Positions 1-9,509 of a DNA stretch of 64,000 bases are shown here, one piece after another. The notes beneath the pieces are model-generated. The model did not search any database and was not told where the DNA came from. It saw nothing but the letters and a program-made list of their open reading frames with translations. Made by a program: the position numbers and the translations under genes. Positions within the stretch are counted from its first letter, which is position 1; each line of letters begins with the position of its first letter. Source of the stretch: Chloroflexota bacterium (lineage in GTDB: Bacteria > Chloroflexota > Dehalococcoidia > Tepidiformales > Tepidiformaceae). The DNA lies in contig JACPOQ010000022.1 in assembly GCA_016191435.1 (NCBI GenBank), positions 1 to 64,000 on the forward strand. Reading direction: 5' to 3'.

Positions 1-21
1 CTTCGCGTTAGCATGGGACAT
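1..21 (-). CDS. Start of a leftward gene (partial, seven codons), possibly a transposase
   Basis: Reading leftward from 21, an ATG is followed by codons for MSHANAK and then the window ends. A GGAGG ribosome binding site lies at 27-31, correctly spaced, so a real start is likely. The N-terminus recalls IS481-family transposases, many of which begin with a similar Met-Ser-His-X-Asn-Ala stretch, but seven residues cannot prove it. On the same strand TGTCACACC begins near 47 and could be the terminal inverted repeat of such an element; this is a guess. Confidence 0.4.
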
Positions 22-137
22 GGGGGCCTCCGTGGTCAGGTGTGACAACTCAAACCAACGGCATGGCCCCCACTTCGTCAAGGTATCTGTATAAGCTGAT
101 GACTACTTCCTGTGCGCAACCTTCGTGGGAACTACAC

Positions 138-2822
138 CTAGTCCCCGGGCTCGCTGCCCTCACCCTCGGCGCCGTCCCCTTCGTCCTCGTCCTCGTCCTC
201 GGTGACGGATAGGTCCAGCGGCAGGGTTTCGTTGAGGATGGCATCGCCGCTGGAACCGTTCCCATTGCCGTTCACAGATGTTCCACGGGCGCCGCGGGCG
301 GGCTTTTCATCCTGCATGGTGAACGCGGCGACGCTGGCGACGACGTCGCCTTCGTTGACACGCATGACGGTCACGCCCTGCGTCACGCGGCCGAGCAGGT
401 TGATCTTGTCGACGGGCGTGCGGATGACGATGCCTTCGCGGGAGACGAGCATCAGCTCCTGGCCGGGCTTGACGATGCGGCAGGCCGCGACGGGACCGGT
501 CTTGTCGGTGATGTTCAGCGTTTTCACGCCCTGGCCACCACGGCCGGTGAGCCGGTACTCGGAGACGGCGGAGCGCTTGCCGAAGCCACGCTCGGAGATG
601 ATCAGCAGCTGGTCGCCATCGTCGATGGTCTCGACGCCAACGACGTAGGCGCCATGCAGCAGTTTCATGCCACGGACGCCCCCGCTGGTGCGGCTGGCAT
701 CGCGCAGGTCGTCGATCTTGAAGCGGATGGCCTGGCCATCGCTCGAGACCATGAGCACCTGGCTATCATCGGAGGACATGCGGGCGGCGATGAGTTGGTC
801 GCCATCGTCGAGGCGCATGGCGATCTTGCCATTGCGGCGCACTTCCGAAAATTCGGCGAGCCTGGTCTTCTTGATGACGCCGTTGCGCGTGGCAAGCAGG
901 ATGAAATCGCGTTCGTAGCTCTTGATGGGGAGGATCGCGGTCACGCGCTCGCCATTCTCGACATCGATGAGGTTGACGATGGGGAGGCCCTTGGCCTGCT
1001 TCTTGCTATCCGGGACGTCGTAGCCGCGGAGGTGGTAGACCTTGCCGCGATCGGTGAAGAAGAGCAGGTTGTCGTGGGTGTCGCAGACAAGCAGCTTCAT
1101 GACGGCGTCTTCTTCGCGGATGGCGGCGCCGCGGACGCCCACGCCGCCACGCTTCTGGCGGCGGAACTCCTCCAGCGGCACGCGCTTGATGTAGTTGCGG
1201 ATGCTGAGCGTGATCACGCTCTCCTGGTGCTCGACGAGGTCCTCTTCTTTGAAGTCCTCTGCATCTGCCTCGACGATCTCGGTGCGGCGCGCGTCGCCGT
1301 ATTTCTTCTTGAGGTCGACCACGTCTTCTTTGATCAGGCCGTCGATCTTTGCCGGGTGGGCCAGCAGGTCTTCGAGGTACGCGATCTTCGCCGAGATCTC
1401 GGCGAACTCATCGAGCAGGTTCTGGCGTTCGAGGGCCGCGAGGCGGCGCAGCTGCATATCGAGGATTGCCCGGCCCTGCACTTCCGTGAAGGTGAAGGGA
1501 TTTCGCGCGGTGACGCCACGCGCGACGGCCGCGGACGTGCCCTGCGGCAGCCGCGAGGCGACGACAAGCCCTTCGCCCTGCAACAGCTGGAGCGCATTCG
1601 AAGCTGACTCCGAGGCACGAATCGTGACGATCACGAGCTCGAGCATGTCGATCGCCTTAATCAGGCCTTCAAGGACATGAGCGCGTTCGCGCGCCTTTTC
1701 GAGCTGGTACTCGCTGCGGCGGCGGATGACTTCGCGCCGGTGGTCGATGTAGAGCTCGAGGGCGCGCTTGAGTCCGAGCCGCCGCGGCTGGCCATCGACG
1801 ATCGCCATCATGTTCACGGCGAAGGTCGAGCGCATGGCGGTGTGCTTGTAGAGCAGGTTCTTGATCTGCGCCGCGGACCCCTCGCGCTTGAGGATGATGA
1901 CGATGCGCATGCCGTTGCGGTCGCTCTCATCACGGAGGTCGGCGATGCCGGGGATCTTGCCGTCGCGCACGAGGTCGGCCATTTTCTCGATGAGGTTGGC
2001 CTTGTTCACCTGGTAGGGGAGCTCGGTGACGATGATCTGCGTACGGCCGGTCGAACCTTCTTCGATGTGAGTGCGGGCGTGCATAGTGATGCGCCCGTGG
2101 CCTTCGCCGTAGGCGAGGCGCACCTGCTCGCTGTTCTTGCCCACGAGCGCGATGCCGGCGGTGGGGAAATCGGGGCCTTTGACCACGGTCAGGAGGTCAT
2201 CGAGGGTCGAATCGGGGTGGTCGAGGAGCATGACCATGGCGTCGGAGATCTCGCCGAGGTGGTGCGGCGGGATGTTCGTCGCCATGCCGACGGCGATGCC
2301 CGCGGAGCCGTTCAGCAGCAGGTTCGGGAGCCGCGACGGAAGGACGTGCGGCTGCATGTGGCGGCCGTCGTAGTTGGGTTCGAAGTCGACCGTATTCTGG
2401 TCGATATCGGCGACCATCTCCTCGGCGATGGCGGCCATGCGCGCTTCCGTGTAGCGCATGTGGGCGGGCGGGTCGCCATCGACGCTGCCGAAGTTGCCCT
2501 GCCCATCGACGAGCGTGTAGCGCATCGAAAAATCCTGGGCGAGGCGGACCATGGAGTCATAGACGGGCTGGTCGCCGTGCGGGTGGTACTTGCCCATGAC
2601 ATCGCCGACGATGGCGGCGGACTTGCGGTAGCCGGTGCCGGCGCGGGCGCCGGATTCGAACATGCCCCACAGAATGCGGCGCTGGACGGGCTTGAGGCCG
2701 TCACGGACTTCCGGGAGCGCGCGGGAGACGATGACGCTCATGGCGTAATCGAGGTAGCTCGAGCGCATCTCGGCCTCGATGCCGACGGGCCGGACGTTCG
2801 AGGTAGGTTCGATAGAGGTCAT
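138..2822 (-). CDS. gyrA: DNA gyrase subunit A
   Basis: Breakage-reunion subunit of gyrase, which introduces negative supercoils together with GyrB. 894 residues, full length. The N-terminal winged-helix/tower region carries the active-site tyrosine at about Y124 (HMRYTEARM). The GyrA box QKRGGVG at 556-562 precedes the C-terminal beta-pinwheel and marks this as GyrA rather than ParC. The tail is very acidic (DEDEDEGD). In the quinolone pocket the residue equivalent to E. coli Ser83 is Gln85 and the next is Pro86, while the Asp87 equivalent (D89) is kept. Monocistronic here; gyrB is not in the window. Start at 2822 follows a GGAG about 10 nt upstream and a consensus TATAAT box. Confidence 0.97.
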   Translation of the reverse strand: MTSIEPTSNVRPVGIEAEMRSSYLDYAMSVIVSRALPEVRDGLKPVQRRILWGMFESGARAGTGYRKSAAIVGDVMGKYHPHGDQPVYDSMVRLAQDFSMRYTLVDGQGNFGSVDGDPPAHMRYTEARMAAIAEEMVADIDQNTVDFEPNYDGRHMQPHVLPSRLPNLLLNGSAGIAVGMATNIPPHHLGEISDAMVMLLDHPDSTLDDLLTVVKGPDFPTAGIALVGKNSEQVRLAYGEGHGRITMHARTHIEEGSTGRTQIIVTELPYQVNKANLIEKMADLVRDGKIPGIADLRDESDRNGMRIVIILKREGSAAQIKNLLYKHTAMRSTFAVNMMAIVDGQPRRLGLKRALELYIDHRREVIRRRSEYQLEKARERAHVLEGLIKAIDMLELVIVTIRASESASNALQLLQGEGLVVASRLPQGTSAAVARGVTARNPFTFTEVQGRAILDMQLRRLAALERQNLLDEFAEISAKIAYLEDLLAHPAKIDGLIKEDVVDLKKKYGDARRTEIVEADAEDFKEEDLVEHQESVITLSIRNYIKRVPLEEFRRQKRGGVGVRGAAIREEDAVMKLLVCDTHDNLLFFTDRGKVYHLRGYDVPDSKKQAKGLPIVNLIDVENGERVTAILPIKSYERDFILLATRNGVIKKTRLAEFSEVRRNGKIAMRLDDGDQLIAARMSSDDSQVLMVSSDGQAIRFKIDDLRDASRTSGGVRGMKLLHGAYVVGVETIDDGDQLLIISERGFGKRSAVSEYRLTGRGGQGVKTLNITDKTGPVAACRIVKPGQELMLVSREGIVIRTPVDKINLLGRVTQGVTVMRVNEGDVVASVAAFTMQDEKPARGARGTSVNGNGNGSSGDAILNETLPLDLSVTEDEDEDEGDGAEGEGSEPGD

Positions 2823-2870
2823 AAGAAGCGAACTCCAGCTCAGGGCACGGGACGATACCGCTCACCTTAT

Positions 2871-2876
2871 TATACC
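2871..2876 (-). promoter_or_regulatory. gyrA promoter, -10 TATAAT
   Basis: Consensus TATAAT on the minus strand, about 50 nt upstream of the gyrA ATG. The hexamer 17 nt further upstream (TGGCCT) is only a weak -35. It is back to back with the rightward -10 at 2934-2939. Confidence 0.55.
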
Positions 2877-2933
2877 GATTCGCGGCATTAGAGGCCATCG
2901 ACGGCGTGGAGCGCTGTGGGCGCGGGTGCGTTG

Positions 2934-2939
2934 TACACT
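2934..2939 (+). promoter_or_regulatory. -10 TACACT directly before an ATG (leaderless)
   Basis: TACACT ends 6 nt before the ATG at 2946, so transcription would start at or next to the start codon. No Shine-Dalgarno sequence is visible. This is one of about eleven such arrangements in the window. Confidence 0.5.
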
Positions 2940-2945
2940 TTCGTT

Positions 2946-3818
2946 ATGGCCTTCACGGTTGGCGATGTGCAGGACCTGTTGCGGCTGCTGCGGGAACACC
3001 CGGAGTGGAGGGCCGAGGTGCGCCGCGAGGTGCTCGGGGAAGAGCTGCTTTCGCTCCCGGACCTCGTGCGCCAGAACTCCGAGGACATCCGCGAGCTGCA
3101 GGTCATCGTGCGCCAGAACTCGGTCGACATCCGCGAGTTGCAGGCGATCGTGCGGCAAAACTCCGTGGACATCCGCGAGTTGCAGGCGATCGTGCGGCAG
3201 AACTCCGTGGACATCCGCGAGCTGCAGGCGATCGTGCGGCAAAACTCCGAGGACATCCGCGAGCTGCAGGCGATCGTGCGGCAAAACTCCGAGGACATCC
3301 GCCAGAACTCCGAAGATATCCGGGCGCTGCAAGCGGCCGTCGCCGAGCTCGTATCGGTCACGCGCGGGATGCACACCGACGTAGGGAAGCTCAAAGGATC
3401 CTCCCTTGAGTACTGGTACCGTGAGCATCCCGAAGCGATCACCATCGGCCGCCTGCGGAAGATCAGAGTTGTGCGCTTGCGAGACCTGGATCTCGTTGAT
3501 GCCGCGGAAGAAAGCGGCGTCCTGACGACGGCTCAGCTGCGAAGCCTGGGCCGTCTCGACTTGATTGTCAGCGGTCGAGAGGGCAGCGGCGCCGACGCGC
3601 GCGACACGTTGCTAGCCGTCGAAACCTCGTACACGATTGATGAGCACGACGTCATCCGCGCACGGGACCGCGCCGAAATGTTGCGAATCGCAGGATACAA
3701 CGCTCACGCGGCTGTCGCCGGCGAACAGATCGCCGACCCGATCCGCGCGTATGCGCGCGAACAGGGCGTCGAGGTGTTCCTCAAGGGCGGAGACTTCGCC
3801 GACGCAGAGGCGAGCTGA
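2946..3818 (+). CDS. Coiled-coil protein with probable PD-(D/E)XK C-terminal domain
   Basis: 290 residues from the ATG at 2946, preferred over an upstream in-frame start at 2916 because TACACT sits 6 nt before it. Residues about 41-110 are five copies of a 14-residue unit (VRQNSxDIRELQAI), two heptads each, encoded by near-identical 42-bp DNA repeats at 3066-3275, followed by degenerate copies. This predicts a long oligomerising coiled coil. The C-terminal part has LDLIV, then a gap, then LLAVETS, which fits the acidic core of a PD-(D/E)XK nuclease fold, as in DUF3782-like coiled-coil proteins. Function is unknown. Unlinked to neighbours: divergent from gyrA and convergent with the cox operon. 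Confidence 0.8.
   Translation: MAFTVGDVQDLLRLLREHPEWRAEVRREVLGEELLSLPDLVRQNSEDIRELQVIVRQNSVDIRELQAIVRQNSVDIRELQAIVRQNSVDIRELQAIVRQNSEDIRELQAIVRQNSEDIRQNSEDIRALQAAVAELVSVTRGMHTDVGKLKGSSLEYWYREHPEAITIGRLRKIRVVRLRDLDLVDAAEESGVLTTAQLRSLGRLDLIVSGREGSGADARDTLLAVETSYTIDEHDVIRARDRAEMLRIAGYNAHAAVAGEQIADPIRAYAREQGVEVFLKGGDFADAEAS
3066..3338 (+). repeat. 42-bp in-frame tandem repeat encoding coiled coil
   Basis: Five full 42-bp units (3066-3275) differ by a few mostly silent changes, then partial units run to about 3338. Each unit encodes two heptads. Near identity at DNA level suggests recent expansion or ongoing homogenisation, so copy number may vary between strains. Confidence 0.85.
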
Positions 3819-3875
3819 ACCGACCTTGACGGGACCCGCTTGCACGAAGCCCCTGGCATTGGCGGCTTTGCGGCC

Positions 3876-4730
3876 TCAGGCGCGGGCGGCTGCACGTTCC
3901 AGGGCGCGGCGCGTGAACACCTTGACCATGGCGCGGCGGTAGGCGGCGGAGGCGTGGATGTCGCTGTTGATATCTTCCAACCCGGAGCCGGCGACCGCCG
4001 CCGCGGCGTCGATGGTTGCCTGGTTGAGGGCCTTCCCGGCGAGCGCCGCCTCCACTTCCGGGAGGCGCTGGGCGTGGGTGGACGCGCCGGTGACGGCGAC
4101 GCGCGCCGACTGGACCGTCCCGCCGCTCGCTTGCAGCACCGCACACACGCCCACGATCGGGTAGTGCGAGGCTTTCTGGTGAAGCTTGGCGTAGGCCGCC
4201 GCCTGCACCGGCGCGAACTGGACCCCGGCGATGATCTCGTCCTCGGCCATGTCGACGGTGAAGATGCCCTGGAAGAAGTCCGCCGCCCGGACGGCGCGCC
4301 ATCCCCCCGGCCCCTTCAGGTGGATTTCGGCGTCCAGGGCGACCATGACGGCGGTCATGTCGGCGGCGGGGTCGGCATGCGCGAGGCTGCCCCCGAGCGT
4401 TCCGCGGTGGCGTACCTGCGGGTCGCCGATTTCGCCGGCGGCTTCGGCCACAACCGGCGCGAGGCGGCGGAGGAGGTCCGACGTCTCCACGGCGTGGTGC
4501 GTGGTTGCGGCACCAACCTCGATCTTGCCGTCCTTTTCGCGGATGCCGGCGAGGTCGGGGATGCGGGCGATATCGATCAGGAGAGATGGCTCGCTGAGGC
4601 GTAGCTTCATCAACGGGACAAGGCTGTGGCCGCCGGCGATGAACTTGCCTTCGCCGCCGCTCGCCACAAGCATCGAGACCGCCTCATCGAGCGAGGATGC
4701 GCGCTTGTAATCGAATTCCGTCGGGATCAT
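3876..4730 (-). CDS. coxM: FAD-binding medium subunit of a cox-type molybdenum hydroxylase
   Basis: 284 residues, the usual length for CoxM/XdhB-like subunits. Carries electrons from the [2Fe-2S] subunit through FAD to an acceptor. Both FAD-contact motifs are present: AGGHSLVP near residue 32 and TLGGSLAHADPAAD near 110. Last gene of the five-gene minus-strand operon; its ATG overlaps the stop of the large-subunit gene by 4 bp (ATGA), so translation is probably coupled. The substrate is not known; the partner large subunits are form II rather than true CO dehydrogenase. Confidence 0.92.
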   Translation of the reverse strand: MIPTEFDYKRASSLDEAVSMLVASGGEGKFIAGGHSLVPLMKLRLSEPSLLIDIARIPDLAGIREKDGKIEVGAATTHHAVETSDLLRRLAPVVAEAAGEIGDPQVRHRGTLGGSLAHADPAADMTAVMVALDAEIHLKGPGGWRAVRAADFFQGIFTVDMAEDEIIAGVQFAPVQAAAYAKLHQKASHYPIVGVCAVLQASGGTVQSARVAVTGASTHAQRLPEVEAALAGKALNQATIDAAAAVAGSGLEDINSDIHASAAYRRAMVKVFTRRALERAAARA

Positions 4731-7102
4731 GCCTGGCCTCCATTGGTGTTGATGATGGCCCAGAGCCTCTCCGGGCGGAGCATCATATCGATGTGCTTGA
4801 CGCCGAACGGGCTGAGCGCATCCACGGTGGCGTTGACGATGCAGGGGGTCGAACCGATGGTGCCGGCTTCGCCGACGCCCTTCGTGCCGAGCGGCGTGTG
4901 CGGTGAAAGCGTCACGGTCTTGTCCATCTCGAACATTGGGAAGTCGCTGGCGCGGGGCATGGCGTAGTCCATGAACGAGCCGGTGATGAGCTGGCCGTCT
5001 TCGTCGTAGACGACCTCCTCGACCATTGCCTGGCCAATGCCCTGGGCGAGCCCGCCATGCACCTGCCCTTCGACAATCAGCGGGTTGATGATCGTGCCGC
5101 AGTCGTCCACGGCGATCATGCGGCGCAGTTCGAGCTCGCCGGTGTCGCGGTCGATCTCCACCAGCGCGATGTGGCAGCCGAAGGGGAACGTGCCGGCACC
5201 GCCTGGCTCCCAGAACGCTTCCTCGGAGAGGCCGGGCTGGGCATCGGGCGGGTAGGCCATGCCCGACATGGCCGCCGTGCCAGCCCCCATGTACGCATAG
5301 CCGGCGACCTCGGCGAACGTCTTGCCGGAGCCTGGCGAGCCTTTCACGAAGATGCGGCCGTTTTCGAACGCGAGGTCGGCCGGGTTGGCGTCCATCATGT
5401 GGGAGGCGAAGCTCGCCATCCTGTCTCGCACCTTTTCGCCGGCCATCATCAGGACGGTGCCGCCGGCGACCTGCGAGCGGCTGCCGAACGTGCCGGTGCC
5501 CTGCCTCACGATGGCGGTATCCCCGTGGAGGACCGTGATGTGCTCTATCGGCACGCCGAGCTGGTCACCGAGCATCTGGGCGAAGGTGGTCTCGTGGCCC
5601 TGCCCGTGGGGCGAGGTGCCGGTGGTCGCGACCACGCGGCCATCCTTCTGGACGGTGACGGAGGCATGCTCCCAGCCGCCGACGCCGCAGATTTCGACGT
5701 AGAACGACATGCCGAGCCCGACTACCCGCCCCTCGGCGCGGGCGGCATCGCGCTCAGCTTTCAGGGATTCCCAGCCGGAAATTTCGAGAGCCTTGTCGAG
5801 CGCCTTTTCGTAGTCGCCAGAGTCGTAGAGGTTGCCCGCCTGCGTGGCGAAGGGGAACTGGTGCGGCTGGATGAAGTTGCGGCGGCGCAGTTCGGCCGGG
5901 TCCATCTGGAGCTCGCGCGCGAGCATATCCATGGCGCGCTCGATGAAGTAGATGCCCTCGGGGCGGCCGGCGCCGCGGTAGGCATCGGTAGGCGTCTTGT
6001 TTGTGAATACCTCGGTGAGCTCGGCGCGGATAGCGGGGATGTCGTAGACGCCGCTGAGCATGCCGTTCGTGAGCGTGGGGATGGCGGCGGTGAAGAGCGT
6101 CTCGTAGGCGCCGATATCGGCGATGAGCCGCGCTTTCACGCCGAGCACTTTGCCGTCGCGGCGGGCGGCGATATCGATGTAGCCGAGGATGCCGCGCCCG
6201 TGGCTGGTGGTCATGAAGGCCTCCGAGCGGTCTTCGATCCACTTCACCGGCTGCCCGAGCATGCGGCTGATGGCGGAGATAGCGTAGTCCTCGCCATAGA
6301 TGAGCTTCGCGCCGAAGCCGCCGCCGACTTCCGGCGCGATCACGCGCACCTGGTCTTCGCCGAGCCCGAGCAGTCCGGCGATGAAGCCCTTGAAGAGGTG
6401 GGCGCTTTGGGTCGAGGCCCAGATGGTGAGGGCCTCCTTGCCCGGCTCCCAGTGCGCGACGATGCCGCGAGGCTCGATGGGGGTGGGGGCGAGCCGGTGG
6501 TTGATCATCCGCTGCGAGATGACGACATCGGCCTGGGCGAAGGCAGCCTCGATAGCGGCGTTATTTACCGTGCCAGCAGCCTGGTCCACGCCGGTGCCGG
6601 CGGGGATGAAGATGGCGACGTTGTTTGCGAAGCCTTCGTGGATTTGCGGCGCGCCGGGCTGCATGGCGGCCTCAGGGTCCACAAGGACCGGGAGCGGCTC
6701 GATCTCCGCCACGATGGCGTCGGCGGCATCGCGCGCGATGTAACGGTCGGTGGCGATAACGACGGCGTAGGGCTCGCCCTGGAAGCGCACGACATCGGGG
6801 GTGATGGCGTGATGGGGCGGGGCAGGGAACGGCGTCATGACCGGTTGCGGTGGGAGATGTTGTGCGAGCTGGGCGCCCGTGAGCACGAGCTCGACGCCGG
6901 GCATAGCTTCGGCTGCACTGGTATCGATGGAGACGATGCGGCCGTGAGCGATGTCGCTGCGTTTGAAGGCGGCGTGCAACATCCCCGGGAGCTTCACGTC
7001 ATCGACATAGGTGCCGCGGCCCTGGATGAGCCGTGGGTCCTCCTTCCGCTTGACGCGGGCTCCCATGAGCTTGGGGATGAGGCGGGGCTCGGTGCTCGTC
7101 AT
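4727..7102 (-). CDS. Molybdopterin-binding large subunit, form II (copy 1)
   Basis: 791 residues, xanthine dehydrogenase/CoxL family. Holds the Mo-cytosine-dinucleotide cofactor and hydroxylates the substrate. The active-site loop at about 374 reads AYRGAGR, the form-II signature; the Cys-containing loop of CO-oxidising form I is absent, so CO oxidation should not be assumed. Cofactor motifs GGGFGAK and GQGHETTFAQ are present. It lies 28 nt downstream of a second 791-residue large subunit and overlaps coxM by 4 bp. The two copies are clearly paralogous and look like a tandem duplication followed by divergence. Confidence 0.92.
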   Translation of the reverse strand: MTSTEPRLIPKLMGARVKRKEDPRLIQGRGTYVDDVKLPGMLHAAFKRSDIAHGRIVSIDTSAAEAMPGVELVLTGAQLAQHLPPQPVMTPFPAPPHHAITPDVVRFQGEPYAVVIATDRYIARDAADAIVAEIEPLPVLVDPEAAMQPGAPQIHEGFANNVAIFIPAGTGVDQAAGTVNNAAIEAAFAQADVVISQRMINHRLAPTPIEPRGIVAHWEPGKEALTIWASTQSAHLFKGFIAGLLGLGEDQVRVIAPEVGGGFGAKLIYGEDYAISAISRMLGQPVKWIEDRSEAFMTTSHGRGILGYIDIAARRDGKVLGVKARLIADIGAYETLFTAAIPTLTNGMLSGVYDIPAIRAELTEVFTNKTPTDAYRGAGRPEGIYFIERAMDMLARELQMDPAELRRRNFIQPHQFPFATQAGNLYDSGDYEKALDKALEISGWESLKAERDAARAEGRVVGLGMSFYVEICGVGGWEHASVTVQKDGRVVATTGTSPHGQGHETTFAQMLGDQLGVPIEHITVLHGDTAIVRQGTGTFGSRSQVAGGTVLMMAGEKVRDRMASFASHMMDANPADLAFENGRIFVKGSPGSGKTFAEVAGYAYMGAGTAAMSGMAYPPDAQPGLSEEAFWEPGGAGTFPFGCHIALVEIDRDTGELELRRMIAVDDCGTIINPLIVEGQVHGGLAQGIGQAMVEEVVYDEDGQLITGSFMDYAMPRASDFPMFEMDKTVTLSPHTPLGTKGVGEAGTIGSTPCIVNATVDALSPFGVKHIDMMLRPERLWAIINTNGGQA

Positions 7103-7130
7103 CGGGAGGCTCCGCTGGCTTCGTTGCTTG

Positions 7131-9506
7131 TCACGCGGTACCGCCGTTGATGATGTTCCAGAGCTTTTCGGGGCGCAGCATCATATCGATGTGCTTGACG
7201 CCGAAGCCACTGAGGGCATCGACGGCGGCGTTGACAATGCATGGGGTGGAGCCGAGGGTGCCGGCCTCGCCGACGCCCTTCGCGCCGAGCGGGTTCACCG
7301 GTGTGGGTGTCACCGTCTTGTCCATTTCGAACCAGGGGAAGTCGGTGGCGCGGGGGATGGCGTAGTCCATGAACGAACCGGTGATGAGCTGGCCATCTTC
7401 GTCGTACACCACTTCTTCGATCATCGCCTGGCCAATGCCCTGGGCGAGGCCGCCGTGGACCTGGCCTTCGACGATCATCGGGTTGATGACGGTCCCGCAG
7501 TCATCGACGGCGACAAGCTTCAGCAGCTTCGGTTCGCCGGTCTCGCGGTCGATTTCGAGCATGGCGATGTGGCAGCCGAACGGGTAGGTGTTGTTCTCGG
7601 GCTCCCAGAAGGCCTCGTCCGACAGGCCAGGTTCGAGGCCGGCCGGCAGGGGGACGGGGACGTACGCGTAGGACGCGACCTCGGCGAAGCTCTTGCCGGT
7701 GCCGGGGGAGCCCTTGACGGAGATCATGCCGTTTTCGAACACGAGGTCGTTTTCGTTCGCATCCATCATGGCGGCGGCGAACTTGGCCATCTTCTTCTTC
7801 ACCTTGTCCCCGGCGAGCATGAGGACGGTGCCGCCGACGGCCTGCGAGCGGCTGCCGAACGTGCCGATGCCCTGCTTCACCACGCCGGTATCGCCGTGGA
7901 GGATGGTGACATCGGACATCGGGATGCTGAACTGGTCGGCGAGCATCTGGGCGAAGGTGGTTTCGTTGCCCTGCCCGTGGGGCGAGGAGCCAGTCGTCGC
8001 GGTTATCTTGCCGCCGCGCTCGATGGTGACGCCGGCGTGCTCCCAGCCACCTGTGGGCAGCGACGCTGACGGGCCTAGCCCACAGACCTCCACGTAGAAA
8101 GCCAGACCGAGACCGACGAGGCGGCCTTCGCTCCTGGCGCGGTCGCGCTCGGCCTTGAGGCCGTCCCAATTCGCGTTCTTGAGCGCGAGGTTGAGGGCTT
8201 TCTCGTAGTCGCCGGAGTCGTACACCGCGCCCATCTGCGTGGCGTAGGGGAACTGGCTCGGCTGGATGAAGTTCTTCTTGCGGACATCGGCCGGGTCCAT
8301 GCCTAGTTCGCGGGCGAGCATGTCCATCGCGCGTTCGACGAAGTAAGCGGCTTCCGGGCGGCCGGCGCCACGGTAGGCGTCGGTGGGCGTCTTGTTGGTG
8401 AACACCTCGGTCAGCTCTGCGCGGACGGCGGGGATGTCGTAGGTGCCGTTGAGCATGAGCATCGTGAGCGTCGGGATGGCGGCGGTGAGCAGCATGTTGT
8501 AGGCGCCGATATCGGCGATGAGCTTGAGCTTGAGCCCCAGCACCTTGCCGTCGCGCCTGGCGGCCACATCGATGTAGCACAGGATGTCGCGTCCGTGGAT
8601 GGTGGCCTGGAAGGCTTCGGAGCGGTCCTCGACCCACTTCAGGGGCACGCCGAGCTTCTTCGAGAGCGCCGCGGCGGCGTACTCCTCGCCGTAGATGTTG
8701 ATTTTCGCGCCGAAACCGCCGCCAACCTCGGGGGCGATGGCGCGGACCTGCGTTTCGCTGAGCCCGGTCATCGCGGCGATGAATGTCTTGAGGATGTGCG
8801 GGTTCTGCGTCGAGGACCAGATGGTCATCTGCTCCTTGCCGGGCTCGAAATGCGCGAGCACGCCGCGGGGCTCCATGGCGCTGGGCGCGAGGCGGTGGTT
8901 CATCATCCGCTGCGAGATGACGATCTCGGCATCGGCGAAGGCCTTATCGATGGCGGTGTTGTCGACCGTGCCGGCGACGGCATCGACCCCGGTACCGCCG
9001 GGGACGTAGGGCACGGCAAGGTTGTTCGGGAAGTCCGCGTGAATGACCGTGGGCTGACCGGTCATCGCCTGCTCGAGGTTGATGACTGCCGGGAGCGGGT
9101 CGAACTCGACTTCGATCGCGTCAGCGGCGTCGCGGGCGAGATAGCGGTCGCTGGCGACGACAACGGCGACGGGCTCGCCCTGGTAGCGGACAGTGTCGGT
9201 GGCGACGGCGTAGTGCGCAGGCGAAGGGAACGGGGTGCCGATCGGCATCGGCGCGAGGAACTCGGCCAGTTGCGCGCCGGTGATGACGAGCTCGACGCCG
9301 GGCATGGCCGCGGCGGCGGCGATATCGATGCTGCGGATCTTGCCATGGGCGATATCGCTGCGTTTGAAGGCGAGATGGAGCATGCCGGCGACCTTGAGGT
9401 CATCGACATAGGTGGCGCGGCCCTGGATCAGGCGCGGGTCTTCGCGGCGCTTCACGCGTTCGCCGATGAGCTTGGGGAGCGTCGGGCGGTCGGCGATGCT
9501 GGTCAT
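7131..9506 (-). CDS. Molybdopterin-binding large subunit, form II (copy 2)
   Basis: 791 residues and the same domain plan as the downstream copy, with AYRGAGR at about 377. It differs by a short insertion around residues 479-485 (LGPSASLPTGG) near the Mo-site loop and in the segment ahead of the C-terminal domain. Starts 3 nt after the stop of the [2Fe-2S] subunit gene, so it is tightly coupled. Two large subunits with one small and one medium subunit suggest either alternative complexes with different substrates or a hetero-oligomer; sequence alone cannot decide. Confidence 0.92.
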   Translation of the reverse strand: MTSIADRPTLPKLIGERVKRREDPRLIQGRATYVDDLKVAGMLHLAFKRSDIAHGKIRSIDIAAAAAMPGVELVITGAQLAEFLAPMPIGTPFPSPAHYAVATDTVRYQGEPVAVVVASDRYLARDAADAIEVEFDPLPAVINLEQAMTGQPTVIHADFPNNLAVPYVPGGTGVDAVAGTVDNTAIDKAFADAEIVISQRMMNHRLAPSAMEPRGVLAHFEPGKEQMTIWSSTQNPHILKTFIAAMTGLSETQVRAIAPEVGGGFGAKINIYGEEYAAAALSKKLGVPLKWVEDRSEAFQATIHGRDILCYIDVAARRDGKVLGLKLKLIADIGAYNMLLTAAIPTLTMLMLNGTYDIPAVRAELTEVFTNKTPTDAYRGAGRPEAAYFVERAMDMLARELGMDPADVRKKNFIQPSQFPYATQMGAVYDSGDYEKALNLALKNANWDGLKAERDRARSEGRLVGLGLAFYVEVCGLGPSASLPTGGWEHAGVTIERGGKITATTGSSPHGQGNETTFAQMLADQFSIPMSDVTILHGDTGVVKQGIGTFGSRSQAVGGTVLMLAGDKVKKKMAKFAAAMMDANENDLVFENGMISVKGSPGTGKSFAEVASYAYVPVPLPAGLEPGLSDEAFWEPENNTYPFGCHIAMLEIDRETGEPKLLKLVAVDDCGTVINPMIVEGQVHGGLAQGIGQAMIEEVVYDEDGQLITGSFMDYAIPRATDFPWFEMDKTVTPTPVNPLGAKGVGEAGTLGSTPCIVNAAVDALSGFGVKHIDMMLRPEKLWNIINGGTA

Positions 9507-9509
9507 GGT

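Noticed and set aside
41..69. Plus-strand TGTGACAACTCAA as an IS481-type terminal repeat
   Set aside because: Read this way, the element would extend into gyrA, which is intact; only the minus-strand reading near 47 would fit the leftward gene, and it remains unproven.
1677..2891. 404-codon plus-strand frame opposite gyrA
   Set aside because: Exact antisense of conserved GyrA; the frame is open only because of high GC third positions.
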